Positions 1 through 8,317 of a DNA stretch of 64,000 bases are shown one piece after another (position 1 is the first letter of the stretch; each line of letters starts with the position of its first letter). The DNA lies in NCBI RefSeq assembly GCF_012922555.1, contig NZ_WIPK01000001.1:868001-932000 (forward strand), given 5' to 3'. The stretch comes from Paraclostridium dentum (GTDB lineage Bacteria; Bacillota; Clostridia; Peptostreptococcales; Peptostreptococcaceae). The translations under genes were made by a program, and so were the position numbers. The notes under the pieces were generated by a model, which saw only the letters and a program-made list of their open reading frames with translations, ran no database searches and had not been told where the DNA came from.

Positions 1-126
1 AACTTCTTGAAGATCTCTACCTTCTTTAGCTATAAGAGATGGATTTGTTGTTACCCCATCTATTATACCCCAAGTATTTGCTTCCTTTATTTCATTTATA
101 TTAGCTGTATCTATAAATATTTTCAT
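1..126 (-). CDS. fsa: transaldolase / fructose-6-phosphate aldolase, 5' part only
   Basis: This is the first 42 codons of a gene that runs off the left edge. The protein begins [16 protein letters not shown] and contains the [11 protein letters not shown] segment typical of the short (about 215 aa) TalC/FSA-type transaldolases. That is the start of the TIM barrel; the Schiff-base lysine would lie outside the window. The ATG at 124-126 has a GGAG Shine-Dalgarno site a few bases upstream (on the minus strand). It follows nupC by only about 20 bp and so closes the nucleoside operon. A C3/C6 or C4/C7 sugar-phosphate enzyme makes sense there, because pentose and deoxyribose phosphates released by the phosphorylases must enter central metabolism. 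Transaldolase cannot be separated from F6P aldolase on this fragment. Confidence 0.85.
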   Translation of the reverse strand, partial: MKIFIDTANINEIKEANTWGIIDGVTTNPSLIAKEGRDLQEV

Positions 127-147
127 TTTTATGTCTCCTTTTTATTT

Positions 148-1431
148 TTATAAAGCTACTATTGCTCCTACTATTAACGCACTTAAAACACTTACACAGA
201 ATCCACCTATCATACCTCTAAATGCTAATTCTGCTAGTTGTCCTCTTTTTTCAGGACAGAATACTGATATACCTGATATACAAATTCCCATACTAGATAT
301 ATTTGCAAAACCTGTTAAAGATATCGCCATCATTAATCCAGTTCTATAGTCAAGAGTGTTTAATATTTGTCCTAATTCTCCAAAAGCAACAAATTCATTT
401 AAAGCTAATTTACTTCCTAATAATTGTCCTGCTGTTAATATACTTTCTTTTGGTATTCCCATGAAAAATCCTATAGGTGCAAATACATAAGATAATATAC
501 CTTCTAATGATAACCCTACAATTGAAAGTCCTCCATTAACTAATGCAACTAAGGCTATTATAGCTATTAATGATGCTCCAATTCCAAGTGCCATATGCAT
601 TCCATCAGTAGCACCTTGAGATATCGCTTCCATTATATTACTATTATTTCCTTTATTATCTATTGTTACCTCATCACTATTTATTGTAGTTGCAGCACAT
701 TCTACAACAGCAATAGTGTCTGTTCCATTTTCAGTTTCTACTGTTTCACTACTTACTTTTTCAACTTCATATACTTTTTCTGGAAGTATTATTTTAGATA
801 TTATTATACTTCCTAAAGGAACTAAAGCTCCTCCTATCAATAAATATTGCATTGGAATTCCAAGACCTGCATATCCACCAAGAACAGTAGCTGACATACT
901 ACCCATTCCTGATATTAGAACTAACATTATCTCACTTTCAGTCATACCAGATAAATATTTACTTACAAGTATAGGTGACTCTGTCTGCCCTAAAAACATA
1001 TTTGCAACTGCCACGAAACTTTCTACTTTACTTGTTCCTAATACTTTTTCTATTGCTCCTCCTATAAGCTTAACAACAAAACCTATAAGACCTATATAAT
1101 AAAGTGCTGCTACAAGTGCAGATATAAATATTATATTACCTAAAACTTGAATACCAAATATCATTCCTGTTGGTGCACCTGCATCTGCTAAAGGTCCAAA
1201 TACAAATCCAAGACCTTGTGCTCCATAACTTAATACTTTTGTTACAACGTCTGATATTTTTTCTATCCCCATTCTTCCTAAAGGAAACTTTAATAATAGA
1301 AATGCTAAAACTACTTGAATTCCTAAAGCTTTTAATATCATCTTTTTGTTGACATCTTTTTTATTTGGAGATACTAAATATAATCCTCCTAATAAAAGAG
1401 CTATCCCTACTATATTTAACACTATTGCCAT
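148..1431 (-). CDS. nupC: NupC-family concentrative nucleoside transporter (paralogue 1)
   Basis: A 427-aa polytopic membrane protein of the CNT family, which imports nucleosides with H+ or Na+. Diagnostic segments are GQTESPILVSKYL, GMGSMSATVLGGYA, the second hairpin segment LLGSKLALNEFVAF and the C-terminal GICISGISVFCPEKRG. The N-terminus is a hydrophobic helix and the ATG follows an AGGG site. It lies downstream of punA, deoC and pdp on the same strand, so it probably supplies their substrates. Compared with the second NupC in this window (16422-17618) it carries about 28 extra residues in a Glu/Thr-rich cytoplasmic or external loop around residues 217-267, the main difference between the two. 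Substrate preference (purine or pyrimidine) cannot be read from the sequence. Confidence 0.95.
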   Translation of the reverse strand: MAIVLNIVGIALLLGGLYLVSPNKKDVNKKMILKALGIQVVLAFLLLKFPLGRMGIEKISDVVTKVLSYGAQGLGFVFGPLADAGAPTGMIFGIQVLGNIIFISALVAALYYIGLIGFVVKLIGGAIEKVLGTSKVESFVAVANMFLGQTESPILVSKYLSGMTESEIMLVLISGMGSMSATVLGGYAGLGIPMQYLLIGGALVPLGSIIISKIILPEKVYEVEKVSSETVETENGTDTIAVVECAATTINSDEVTIDNKGNNSNIMEAISQGATDGMHMALGIGASLIAIIALVALVNGGLSIVGLSLEGILSYVFAPIGFFMGIPKESILTAGQLLGSKLALNEFVAFGELGQILNTLDYRTGLMMAISLTGFANISSMGICISGISVFCPEKRGQLAELAFRGMIGGFCVSVLSALIVGAIVAL

Positions 1432-1482
1432 TTTAATCGCCCTCGTTTTTCTATATGATAAGTTTTTTGATTGGTGTGATTT

Positions 1483-1528
1483 TAATCAGATACTATTTAT
1501 ATTTTTAAATTTCAATAGTATCTGATTA
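1483..1528. promoter_or_regulatory. 15-bp perfect dyad overlapping a possible nupC promoter
   Basis: The arms TAATCAGATACTATT (1483-1497) and AATAGTATCTGATTA (1514-1528) are perfect inverted repeats 16 bp apart, in the 130-bp gap between punA and nupC. No U-run follows on either strand, so it is not a normal terminator. Read on the minus strand, TTGAAA (1510-1515) and TATCTG (1487-1492) are 17 bp apart, giving a weak promoter whose -35 is in the loop and whose -10 is in one arm. An operator for separate control of nupC, or an mRNA-stabilising stem, are both possible. Confidence 0.5.
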
Positions 1529-1560
1529 GCTTTATATGTTAGTTTTTAATTTGACGTTAA

Positions 1561-2382
1561 TTATATTTCATGAACTATACTTTTTACTAAACTTAAGAAT
1601 TGTTCTTTTACTCTTTGAGTAGTTTCTATTACTTCCTCATGATTTAAAGGTTGGTCAAGTATTCCTGCTGCCATGTTAGTTATGCAAGATATCCCTATAA
1701 CATTTAATTTGCTATGAGATGCAACTATTACTTCTGGCACTGTTGACATTCCAACTGCATCAGCTCCTAATATTTGAGCCATTCTTACTTCAGCAGGTGT
1801 TTCATATGTTGGTCCAGTGAAGAATGCATACACACCTTCTTTTATATCAATATTTAATTTTTTTGCGCATTCTTTAGCTAATTCAACATATTTTGGAGTA
1901 TATGCAGTTGACATATCTGGGAATCTTACGCCTAATCTATCATCATTTTTACCTATTAGAGGATTATTTCCACCTAAATTTAAATGATCTTTTATAATCA
2001 TTAAATCTCCAGGATTAAACTCTTTATTAGCTCCTCCTGCAGCATTTGTTACAAATACAGTTTCCACTCCAAGAGCTTTCATAACCCTTACAGGGAATGT
2101 TGTTTCTTGCATTTTATATCCTTCATAAAAATGGAATCTACCTTGCATAGCTACAACATCTTTTCCTTCTAATTTACCTATTACAAGTTGCCCTTTATGT
2201 CCTTCAACTGTTGAAACAGGAAAGTTTGGTATTTCATCATAGCTAATTATCACAGGATTTTCTATTTCATCTCCTAAAACACCTAACCCTGATCCTAGTA
2301 TAAGTCCTATAGTTGGATTTGAATTTATTTTAGATTTTATATAATTTGCACTTTCTGTTATTTTTTCATATACGTTGTTCAT
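1561..2382 (-). CDS. punA: purine-nucleoside phosphorylase
   Basis: A 273-aa enzyme of the trimeric PNP/MTAP class. It splits purine (deoxy)nucleosides with phosphate to give the base and (deoxy)ribose-1-phosphate. Visible motifs are the phosphate-binding GLILGSGLG near residue 30, VEGHKGQLVIG, TNAAGGAN, FTGPTYETPAE and GMSTVPEVIVA, in family order and at the usual length of about 270 aa. The ATG follows a GAGG site. The gene sits between deoC (63-bp gap, with a CcpA-like box) and nupC. Bases released here are potential substrates for the xanthine-dehydrogenase-type enzyme at the right end of the window, which is inference. Confidence 0.95.
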   Translation of the reverse strand: MNNVYEKITESANYIKSKINSNPTIGLILGSGLGVLGDEIENPVIISYDEIPNFPVSTVEGHKGQLVIGKLEGKDVVAMQGRFHFYEGYKMQETTFPVRVMKALGVETVFVTNAAGGANKEFNPGDLMIIKDHLNLGGNNPLIGKNDDRLGVRFPDMSTAYTPKYVELAKECAKKLNIDIKEGVYAFFTGPTYETPAEVRMAQILGADAVGMSTVPEVIVASHSKLNVIGISCITNMAAGILDQPLNHEEVIETTQRVKEQFLSLVKSIVHEI

Positions 2383-2417
2383 TATATATACCTCACTTTT
2401 CTATTTATGTTTGTTTT

Positions 2418-2431
2418 TTAAAACGTTTTCT
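2418..2431 (-). promoter_or_regulatory. CcpA cre-like box between deoC and punA
   Basis: The core AAAACGTTTT is palindromic, and on the minus strand it reads GAAAACGTTTT, close to the cre consensus TGNAANCGNTNNCA. The same core occurs at 5574-5586 upstream of the BMP gene. Its position just ahead of punA fits carbon catabolite repression of the nucleoside genes. It is a sequence match only. Confidence 0.45.
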
Positions 2432-2445
2432 TGTTATGTAAATTT

Positions 2446-3111
2446 TTAATATCCTGTTACTTCTTCATTATTTATTATTTTTATTATAGAACTTGTCCCA
2501 AGTCTTTTAGCTCCATTGTCTATAAATCTTTGAGCAGTTTCTAAATCTTTTATTCCTCCTGCAGCTTTGATTAATACATCATTACCTACATTTTCTCTAA
2601 ATAAAACTATATCTTCTAATGTAGCTCCTCCTGTACTAAAGCCTGTTGAAGTTTTTATAAAATCAGCTTTAGCTTCAGTTACGCACTTACACATTTGTAT
2701 TTTTTCCTCTTCACTTAAAAGGCATGTTTCGATTATTACCTTTAATACTTTATCTTTACAAGCTTCTTTTATAGATTTTATTTCATTTGTAATTTCTTCA
2801 AATTTTTTATCTTTTAACATACCTAAGTTGATTACCATATCAACTTCATCTGCTCCATTATTTATAGCATCCTTTGTTTCAAAAACCTTTACAGCTGTAG
2901 TATTATATCCATTTGGGAATCCAATTACTGTACAAACTTTCATATTGTCCCCTACAAATTCTTTTGCTTGCTTTACAAATGATGGTGGAATGCAAACAGA
3001 TGCCACGTCATATTTCATTGCATCTTCACAAATTATTTTAATATCCTCCCAAGTAGCTGTCTGCTTCAATAAAGTATGATCTACAGTACTTAAAATCATT
3101 TTTTTATCCAT
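2446..3111 (-). CDS. deoC: deoxyribose-phosphate aldolase
   Basis: A 221-aa class I aldolase that cleaves 2-deoxyribose-5-phosphate to glyceraldehyde-3-phosphate and acetaldehyde. The catalytic set is visible: the Asp in [10 protein letters not shown], the Schiff-base lysine in [13 protein letters not shown] and the second lysine in [11 protein letters not shown]. Length is normal for the bacterial short form. It lies 40 bp downstream of pdp. Together with the phosphorylases it uses the deoxy-sugar once a phosphopentomutase has moved the phosphate. No phosphopentomutase gene is in the window, so that step must be encoded elsewhere. Confidence 0.97.
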   Translation of the reverse strand: MDKKMILSTVDHTLLKQTATWEDIKIICEDAMKYDVASVCIPPSFVKQAKEFVGDNMKVCTVIGFPNGYNTTAVKVFETKDAINNGADEVDMVINLGMLKDKKFEEITNEIKSIKEACKDKVLKVIIETCLLSEEEKIQMCKCVTEAKADFIKTSTGFSTGGATLEDIVLFRENVGNDVLIKAAGGIKDLETAQRFIDNGAKRLGTSSIIKIINNEEVTGY

Positions 3112-3150
3112 AGTTACTCTCCTTGTGTCTATTGTTTTTATTGAATTTAA

Positions 3151-4455
3151 TTATTCTATTATTTCATGTATTATAAAGCTTTTTACTGGTTTTTCATTTC
3201 TTATATCATAAGCCTCTTGTAATTGTTCTTCAGCTTTTTCAAACTTATCTTCATCACTTGAATATAAAGTTGCTAAAATATCCCCTACTTTTACAGAGTC
3301 ACCCATTTTCTTTTCAAGTATTATTCCTGCTCCATAGTCTAATTCATCATCTTTAGTGTGTCTTCCTGCACCTGTAAGTAATGATGCTATTCCTACTTTT
3401 TCTGCATTCAAATCATATACATATCCTTCTTTAGTTGCCTTTACTTGATGTCCTAATGGTGATATTTCAAATAATTCAGGGTTCTCTATAACTTTTTGAT
3501 CTCCGCCTTGAAGAGTTGCTAGTTCTTTTAATTTGTTAAGAGCTGAACCATCTTTTAATACGGTTTCAAGTTTTTCTCTTCCTTTTTTAACGTCTGGTTC
3601 TATATCTCCTATTTTTAGCATTTGAGCCCCTAATTGTAAGCATAATTCTCTTAAATCTTCAGGTCCTTCGCCTTTTAAAACTTCTATAACTTCTTTTAGT
3701 TCAAGTGCATTTCCTATTGCATATCCTAAAGGTTCTCCATTTAATGTTATAGCTGCTGATGTTTTTCTACCTAAACTATTTCCTATGTTTACCATAGCAG
3801 TAGCAAGTTCTTTTGCATCTTCTGCAGTTTTCATAAATGCTCCTTCACCATACTTAACATCTAATAATATAGCATCCGATCCTGAAGCAATTTTTTTACT
3901 CATTATACTTGCAGCTATTAAAGGTATACTATCAACAGTTGCAGTTACGTCTCTTAATGCATATATTTTTTTATCTGCTGGAACTAAGTTTTGAGTTTGC
4001 CCAGCTATAACTAATCCTGCATTTTTAACCATGTCTTTAAATTTATCCTCATCAACTGATATGTTAAATCCAGGTATAGATTCTAATTTATCTAATGTTC
4101 CACCTGTATGTCCTAGTCCTCTACCTGATAATTTTGCAACCTTACCTCCAGCTGCACATACCATAGGAACTAAAATTAAAGATGTTTTGTCTCCAACTCC
4201 CCCAGTACTATGCTTATCTAATTTAATTCCCTCTATCATACTTAAATCTACTACATCCCCTGAGTTAACCATAGCCATAGTAAGGTTTGCTGTTTCTTCT
4301 TTAGTGAATCCATTTAAATATATTGCCATCAATAATGCTGATGCTTGATAATCTGGTATTTCACCATTAGTATATTTTTCTATGAAAAACTCTATTTCTT
4401 CTTTAGATAATTCCTTTTTATCTCTTTTTTTAGATATGATATCGTATACTCTCAT
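3151..4455 (-). CDS. pdp: pyrimidine-nucleoside phosphorylase
   Basis: A 434-aa dimeric nucleoside phosphorylase of the thymidine phosphorylase / Pdp family, acting on uridine, thymidine and deoxyuridine. The family signature SGRGLGHTGGTLDKLESIPG and the phosphate/substrate motif KHSTGGVGDKTSL are both present. An N-terminal alpha domain, a central alpha/beta domain and a C-terminal PYNP domain (GAGRHTKDDELDYGAGI) appear in order. The ATG lies just 12 bp after the BMP-family gene, which implies co-transcription. Length matches B. subtilis Pdp (about 433 aa). Confidence 0.96.
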   Translation of the reverse strand: MRVYDIISKKRDKKELSKEEIEFFIEKYTNGEIPDYQASALLMAIYLNGFTKEETANLTMAMVNSGDVVDLSMIEGIKLDKHSTGGVGDKTSLILVPMVCAAGGKVAKLSGRGLGHTGGTLDKLESIPGFNISVDEDKFKDMVKNAGLVIAGQTQNLVPADKKIYALRDVTATVDSIPLIAASIMSKKIASGSDAILLDVKYGEGAFMKTAEDAKELATAMVNIGNSLGRKTSAAITLNGEPLGYAIGNALELKEVIEVLKGEGPEDLRELCLQLGAQMLKIGDIEPDVKKGREKLETVLKDGSALNKLKELATLQGGDQKVIENPELFEISPLGHQVKATKEGYVYDLNAEKVGIASLLTGAGRHTKDDELDYGAGIILEKKMGDSVKVGDILATLYSSDEDKFEKAEEQLQEAYDIRNEKPVKSFIIHEIIE

Positions 4456-4467
4456 TTTAATATCCCC

Positions 4468-5532
4468 TTATCTATTAGTTTTATAGTTGTTTATCTTAAT
4501 CCAGGAATTCAATTGTTCAGAGCTCTTAGGTATTATTATGTTTTTATTTATTATGTCATTTTTAATTAATTCTACATTTTTAATAGTATTTTTTTTAATT
4601 TCAACGCTTGATCCTTCTCTTGTATAATCAATTACATTTTCTCCAAGGCCAATCGTATGTACGCCTGAACTCCATGAATTATTTTTAATATTTTTTACTT
4701 CTTGGTATATAATGTCATTTGCATATCTTGTAGCGGTTGCTACTATATGTTCAGGAGCAAAAGAATTTTGATTTCCATCTACTCCAAATGCATACTTATT
4801 AACTTGCTTTGCTGCTAAAAAAACTCCTATTCCAGATTGTCCTGCTAATTGTTGAATATAAACAGCTCCTTTATTATACATAGAAAGTGCAATTTCTTTT
4901 GCTTTTGCAGGGTCTGAAAAATCTCCTACTACAGCTTTCATAACATTTGCATCAGGATTTACATACTTAACTCCAGCTTCAAATCCAATAGCACCTTCAT
5001 TTAAATACTCTAAATCTTTTCCTAGTATAATTCCAACTGACTTATTTTCACTATCAGCTAGCTCAAGTCCCGCAATAACTCCATTTAAAAATGTTTGTTG
5101 TTCCCATTTCGTACTTATAGAACTAACGTTCGGTAGTTCTAATTTAGAATCAATTATAGTAAATTTTTGATTTGGAAACTCTTTCGAAACCTTTTCAACA
5201 GCACTTTCTTGCTCTCCTCCAACAGAAATAATTAAATCGTAGTCTTTTAGACTAGCGTACTCTCTAGCAAATTTTTCATAATCATTCTTGCTTTTTGATT
5301 GAGTGTAATCAAACTCGATCCCTAATTCTTCTTGAGCTCTTAATATTCCATCATAGCATAAATCATTAAAAGCCTTATCTCCTAAACCAGCTTCATTAAA
5401 AATAATTGCTATCTTTGTGCTTTCATTACTTTTAACCTCTGATTTAGTTTCTTTGCTTTCTTGTTTATAAGCAATTATCATAATTAATAGTAAACCAGTT
5501 AATATAACAAGTTTTTTATAGTTTAATTTCAT
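4468..5532 (-). CDS. BMP/PnrA-family nucleoside-binding protein without a lipobox cysteine
   Basis: A 354-aa member of the basic membrane protein (Bmp/PnrA/TmpC, Med-like) family, periplasmic-binding-fold proteins that usually bind purine nucleosides. Family segments include IIFNEAGLGDKAFNDLCYDG at the start of the mature part, SVGGEQESAVEKV and KQVNKYAFGVDGNQN. The N-terminus is one hydrophobic helix (residues 8-21) followed by AYKQES. There is no cysteine near the cleavage region, so it is probably a membrane-anchored or secreted protein and not a lipoprotein. No ABC permease or ATPase lies beside it. Instead a histidine kinase and response regulator gene pair is immediately upstream. A ligand-presenting or sensing role, like other binding proteins paired with kinases, is inferred. 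It leads the pdp-deoC-punA-nupC unit. Confidence 0.85.
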   Translation of the reverse strand: MKLNYKKLVILTGLLLIMIIAYKQESKETKSEVKSNESTKIAIIFNEAGLGDKAFNDLCYDGILRAQEELGIEFDYTQSKSKNDYEKFAREYASLKDYDLIISVGGEQESAVEKVSKEFPNQKFTIIDSKLELPNVSSISTKWEQQTFLNGVIAGLELADSENKSVGIILGKDLEYLNEGAIGFEAGVKYVNPDANVMKAVVGDFSDPAKAKEIALSMYNKGAVYIQQLAGQSGIGVFLAAKQVNKYAFGVDGNQNSFAPEHIVATATRYANDIIYQEVKNIKNNSWSSGVHTIGLGENVIDYTREGSSVEIKKNTIKNVELIKNDIINKNIIIPKSSEQLNSWIKINNYKTNR

Positions 5533-5562
5533 TTATTAATTATTCCCTTCTGCTTTAATAAT

Positions 5563-5588
5563 ATTATATTAAATAAAACGTTTTCACT
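5563..5588 (-). promoter_or_regulatory. probable promoter of the nucleoside operon with an overlapping CcpA-like box
   Basis: On the minus strand a TATAAT (5563-5568) lies about 30 bp before the BMP-family ATG. The -35 region 17 bp upstream (TAGAGT) is poor, which suggests activator dependence. The near-palindrome TGAAAACGTTTT (5575-5586), a good match to the cre half-consensus, sits between the two hexamers, where CcpA binding would block RNA polymerase. Positions are seen; function is inferred. Confidence 0.5.
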
Positions 5589-5635
5589 CTATAAACCCTA
5601 TTGATATAAAGTTTTAATTTTTTGATATGTTTGTA

Positions 5636-5685
5636 TATCTATGTCTAAATATATTGACATTTTTTGCACTATATTGACATAGATA
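5636..5685. promoter_or_regulatory. tandem direct repeats, candidate site for the AraC-type response regulator
   Basis: TATATTGACAT occurs twice, at 5650-5660 and 5670-5680, exactly 20 bp apart (two helical turns). TATCTATGTC (5636-5645) and GACATAGATA (5676-5685) add an inverted pair. The block lies between the response regulator stop and the BMP gene, about 110-150 bp before the BMP start. Two direct repeats about two turns apart are the usual layout for AraC/YesN regulators. Confidence 0.6.
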
Positions 5686-5700
5686 TACATTATTCTTTAC

Positions 5701-6450
5701 CTATCTATCATCCTCAGGTGATATTCCTTTAAACTTTTTATAACTTCTTGAAAAATAACTTGCATTTGTATATCCAACTTCTATTGCAATTTGAGAAATT
5801 TTCATATCGGTATTCTTTATTAAACTTTCCGCTTTTTTCATTCTATAGTTAGTTAAATAAGAACTAAAGTTTTCTCCAACTTCTTCCTTAAATAACCTTG
5901 AAAAATATTCATGTGATAAGAATACATAGTTAGATATATCTTGAAGAGATATGTGCTGTTTATAGTTTTTATGTATATAATCAATTGATTTTTTTATAGT
6001 TTTTGAATATCCCTCCTTACTTTCACTTAAGGTGTTCTCTTTTTGTAATCTACTTGCCTTGTTCTTTTCTAATTCTTTCACAGACTCATTTACTTTATCT
6101 AAAATTTCTTTTAATTCTTTTGGCCTAATATCTGATTTTACTAAGTATTCATACACTCCACAACTTATAGCTTCTTTTGCATAAGAAAATTCGGCATAAT
6201 TTGTAAGTAATATAACATAAATATCTGGAAAAACTTCTTTTATTTTTTTTGTAAGTTCTATACCTCCCATTATCGGCATTTTTATGTCACTTATAATTAC
6301 TTTAGGTTTTAGGTTTAATGCTAATTCATATGCTTCTTTTCCATTTGATGCGCTTGCTAGAACATTAAATTCATCGGAAATATTTGAAATAGTATATGCT
6401 ATCCAATCTCTTATAGGTGCTTCATCTTCTACTACTATTATATCTAACAT
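5701..6450 (-). CDS. response regulator, REC + AraC-type HTH (YesN-like)
   Basis: A 249-aa cytoplasmic two-component regulator. The receiver domain (about residues 1-120) shows the acidic pair in VVEDEAP, the phosphoacceptor Asp in VIISDIKMPIMGG, the Thr in LLTNYAEFSYAK and the switch lysine in YLVKSD. The C-terminal 100 residues form an AraC double helix-turn-helix, with the canonical IAIEVGYTNASYFSRSYKKF as the second HTH. It is shorter than B. subtilis YesN-type proteins of over 350 aa because the linker is brief. It lies 9 bp downstream of the kinase gene, so the two form a pair. The target is probably the BMP-pdp-deoC-punA-nupC unit immediately downstream. Confidence 0.93.
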   Translation of the reverse strand: MLDIIVVEDEAPIRDWIAYTISNISDEFNVLASASNGKEAYELALNLKPKVIISDIKMPIMGGIELTKKIKEVFPDIYVILLTNYAEFSYAKEAISCGVYEYLVKSDIRPKELKEILDKVNESVKELEKNKASRLQKENTLSESKEGYSKTIKKSIDYIHKNYKQHISLQDISNYVFLSHEYFSRLFKEEVGENFSSYLTNYRMKKAESLIKNTDMKISQIAIEVGYTNASYFSRSYKKFKGISPEDDR

Positions 6451-6459
6451 ATTTACCTC

Positions 6460-8178
6460 CTAATTTGGCAGTATAAAAGTAATTTTAGTTCCTTTACCTT
6501 CTAAACTATCTATCTTTAATCCATAGTCTTGTCCATAATTTAATTGTATTCTTTCATGTACATTTATAACTCCAACACTATTTATGCTAGCTTCTTTATT
6601 TAAAACGCGATCTAATTTATCTTTAGACATTCCTATTCCATTGTCTTCTATAATTATTCGTATACTATCCTTTAGACTATAACCTTTTATATTTATATAC
6701 CCTTTATTATTTTCCTTTTCCATGCTGTATAATATTGCATTTTCTACGATAGGCTGAAGTATAAATGATGGTATTTTATAATCTTTTATATTTTCATCAA
6801 ATTCATATTCTACGTCAAAACAATTTGGATATCTCATCTTTTGTAGCTCTACATAATTTTTTATATTTTCTAACTCCTCTTCCAATGTAATCATTTCACT
6901 TGCTCTAGGTAAAATACTTCTAAGTAGTTTTGTAAACCTATAAAGCATTTCTTCAGCTATTTCTGTTTTATTCATTGAAACTAAAAATCTTATACCACTT
7001 AATGTATTGTATAAAAAATGCGGATTTATTTGAGCTTGTAAAAAGCTTAGTTCAGCTACCCTTTTTTGTTTTTCATACTTCTTAATATCTTCTATTGATT
7101 CATGTAACCGTTTTACCATGCTGTTAAAAGAGCTTTGAAGTTGACCTATCTCATCATCTCTATCAACCTCTACTTCTACCTCTAAATTACCTTTCATAAC
7201 ATATTCCATCTTATCCTTTATCTTTAAAATAGGATTTGTTATCCAAACTGATATTTTATATGTAATTATTAGTGCCGGAATGCTTATTAATGCGATTATA
7301 TAAAGTGTCCTTTGAGCAATTTTATTAGATACCTGCGACATTATATTCGAAGGTATAACTTGAATGATTTTCCATCCATAGGAGTCTATATTAGATTTAA
7401 TTTCGATATTACTTGAGTTCATATTATGGGAATTTTTATTAGATTTATATTTTGTTCCTATTAATCGTTTATCTTTACTTGAAATTATATTGTCTGTAGA
7501 ATCCACTATATAAACTGAGGTTCCTTTTTCCAAAAGATCTGAATATCTATCATATAGCATTGTTTCGCTTATATCTATAATTAAAACTCCTAAAGTTTCA
7601 TTAGTTATAAAATCTTTTATAACTCTACCCATTTTTAATATATTCTTATATGGTCCAATCCCATTTTCATCTCTATATGTATTTATAAGAACTGTATTTC
7701 CATTTGCTTTTACTATTTTTTCATACCATTCTTGATTTTTAATATTTTCTAAATTATACTTATTTTTAGAGTATGTTCCATAGCTTAAACCGTTTTCTCC
7801 AACTATGTATAACTCTGGCTTCATATTAAATTTTCCATATTTAAAAATTTGATCCATTAATAAGCCTTCCACATAATCGTAATTTTCTTTGTTTACTGTG
7901 TCATCTTGATACTTATCTTTTGGATTAGATAATATGTCTATTAGCTTGTTATCTGCGACAATATTATTTCCTATACTTTCTACATTTGAAAGCAATATTG
8001 AAATATTATTAGATATCTCATCTAATACTTGTAATCTCATTACTTGTATTTCTTCTTGGACAATCTTATTACTATCATTTATAACCCAGGCACTAATAAT
8101 TCCTGTTATAAATACAATCAAAACAAATATCAATAGAAATAGCTTAAATGTAATGCTATTTGTTTTTATTATAATCAC
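6460..8178 (-). CDS. YesM-type sensor histidine kinase
   Basis: A 572-aa membrane kinase. The order is TM1 (about 10-30), an extracellular sensing region (about 31-290, Cache-like in length), TM2 (about 293-310), HAMP (about 315-365), a His_kinase domain whose QAQINPHFLYNTLS holds the phospho-histidine, and an HATPase_c domain with N box LQPIVENAILYS and G box IEDNGIGMS. It pairs with the downstream REC-AraC regulator. The start is uncertain: the open frame begins at a GTG that overlaps the AAGGAG site itself, so this GTG must rely on the weaker AGAG upstream, or initiation occurs at a non-standard codon a few bases later. The neighbouring BMP protein is a candidate partner for its extracellular domain. 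Confidence 0.92.
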   Translation of the reverse strand: MIIIKTNSITFKLFLLIFVLIVFITGIISAWVINDSNKIVQEEIQVMRLQVLDEISNNISILLSNVESIGNNIVADNKLIDILSNPKDKYQDDTVNKENYDYVEGLLMDQIFKYGKFNMKPELYIVGENGLSYGTYSKNKYNLENIKNQEWYEKIVKANGNTVLINTYRDENGIGPYKNILKMGRVIKDFITNETLGVLIIDISETMLYDRYSDLLEKGTSVYIVDSTDNIISSKDKRLIGTKYKSNKNSHNMNSSNIEIKSNIDSYGWKIIQVIPSNIMSQVSNKIAQRTLYIIALISIPALIITYKISVWITNPILKIKDKMEYVMKGNLEVEVEVDRDDEIGQLQSSFNSMVKRLHESIEDIKKYEKQKRVAELSFLQAQINPHFLYNTLSGIRFLVSMNKTEIAEEMLYRFTKLLRSILPRASEMITLEEELENIKNYVELQKMRYPNCFDVEYEFDENIKDYKIPSFILQPIVENAILYSMEKENNKGYINIKGYSLKDSIRIIIEDNGIGMSKDKLDRVLNKEASINSVGVINVHERIQLNYGQDYGLKIDSLEGKGTKITFILPN

Positions 8179-8262
8179 TCCTTTTCTCTTAGATTTCCAA
8201 CTAATAATTTTATCTTATGTGACTATTTAAATCAATATTTTTATATTTAAAACCAAGTATAC

Positions 8263-8310
8263 AAAAATAAGCATAACAAAATTGTGTATCAATTTTATAT
8301 GCTTATTTTT
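8263..8310 (-). terminator. rho-independent terminator after the 4Fe-4S gene
   Basis: Arms AAAAATAAGCATA and TATGCTTATTTTT form a 13-bp stem just downstream of the 8318-8974 gene, U-rich on the minus strand. Confidence 0.8.
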
Positions 8311-8317
8311 ATATATT

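Noticed and set aside
716..1099. 127-aa plus-strand frame inside nupC
   Set aside because: It lies entirely opposite the nupC gene, has no SD and shows no recognisable family; many plus-strand frames in this half are of this kind.
2567..3079. 170-aa plus-strand frame opposite deoC
   Set aside because: It mirrors the strongly conserved deoC coding sequence and lacks a ribosome site.
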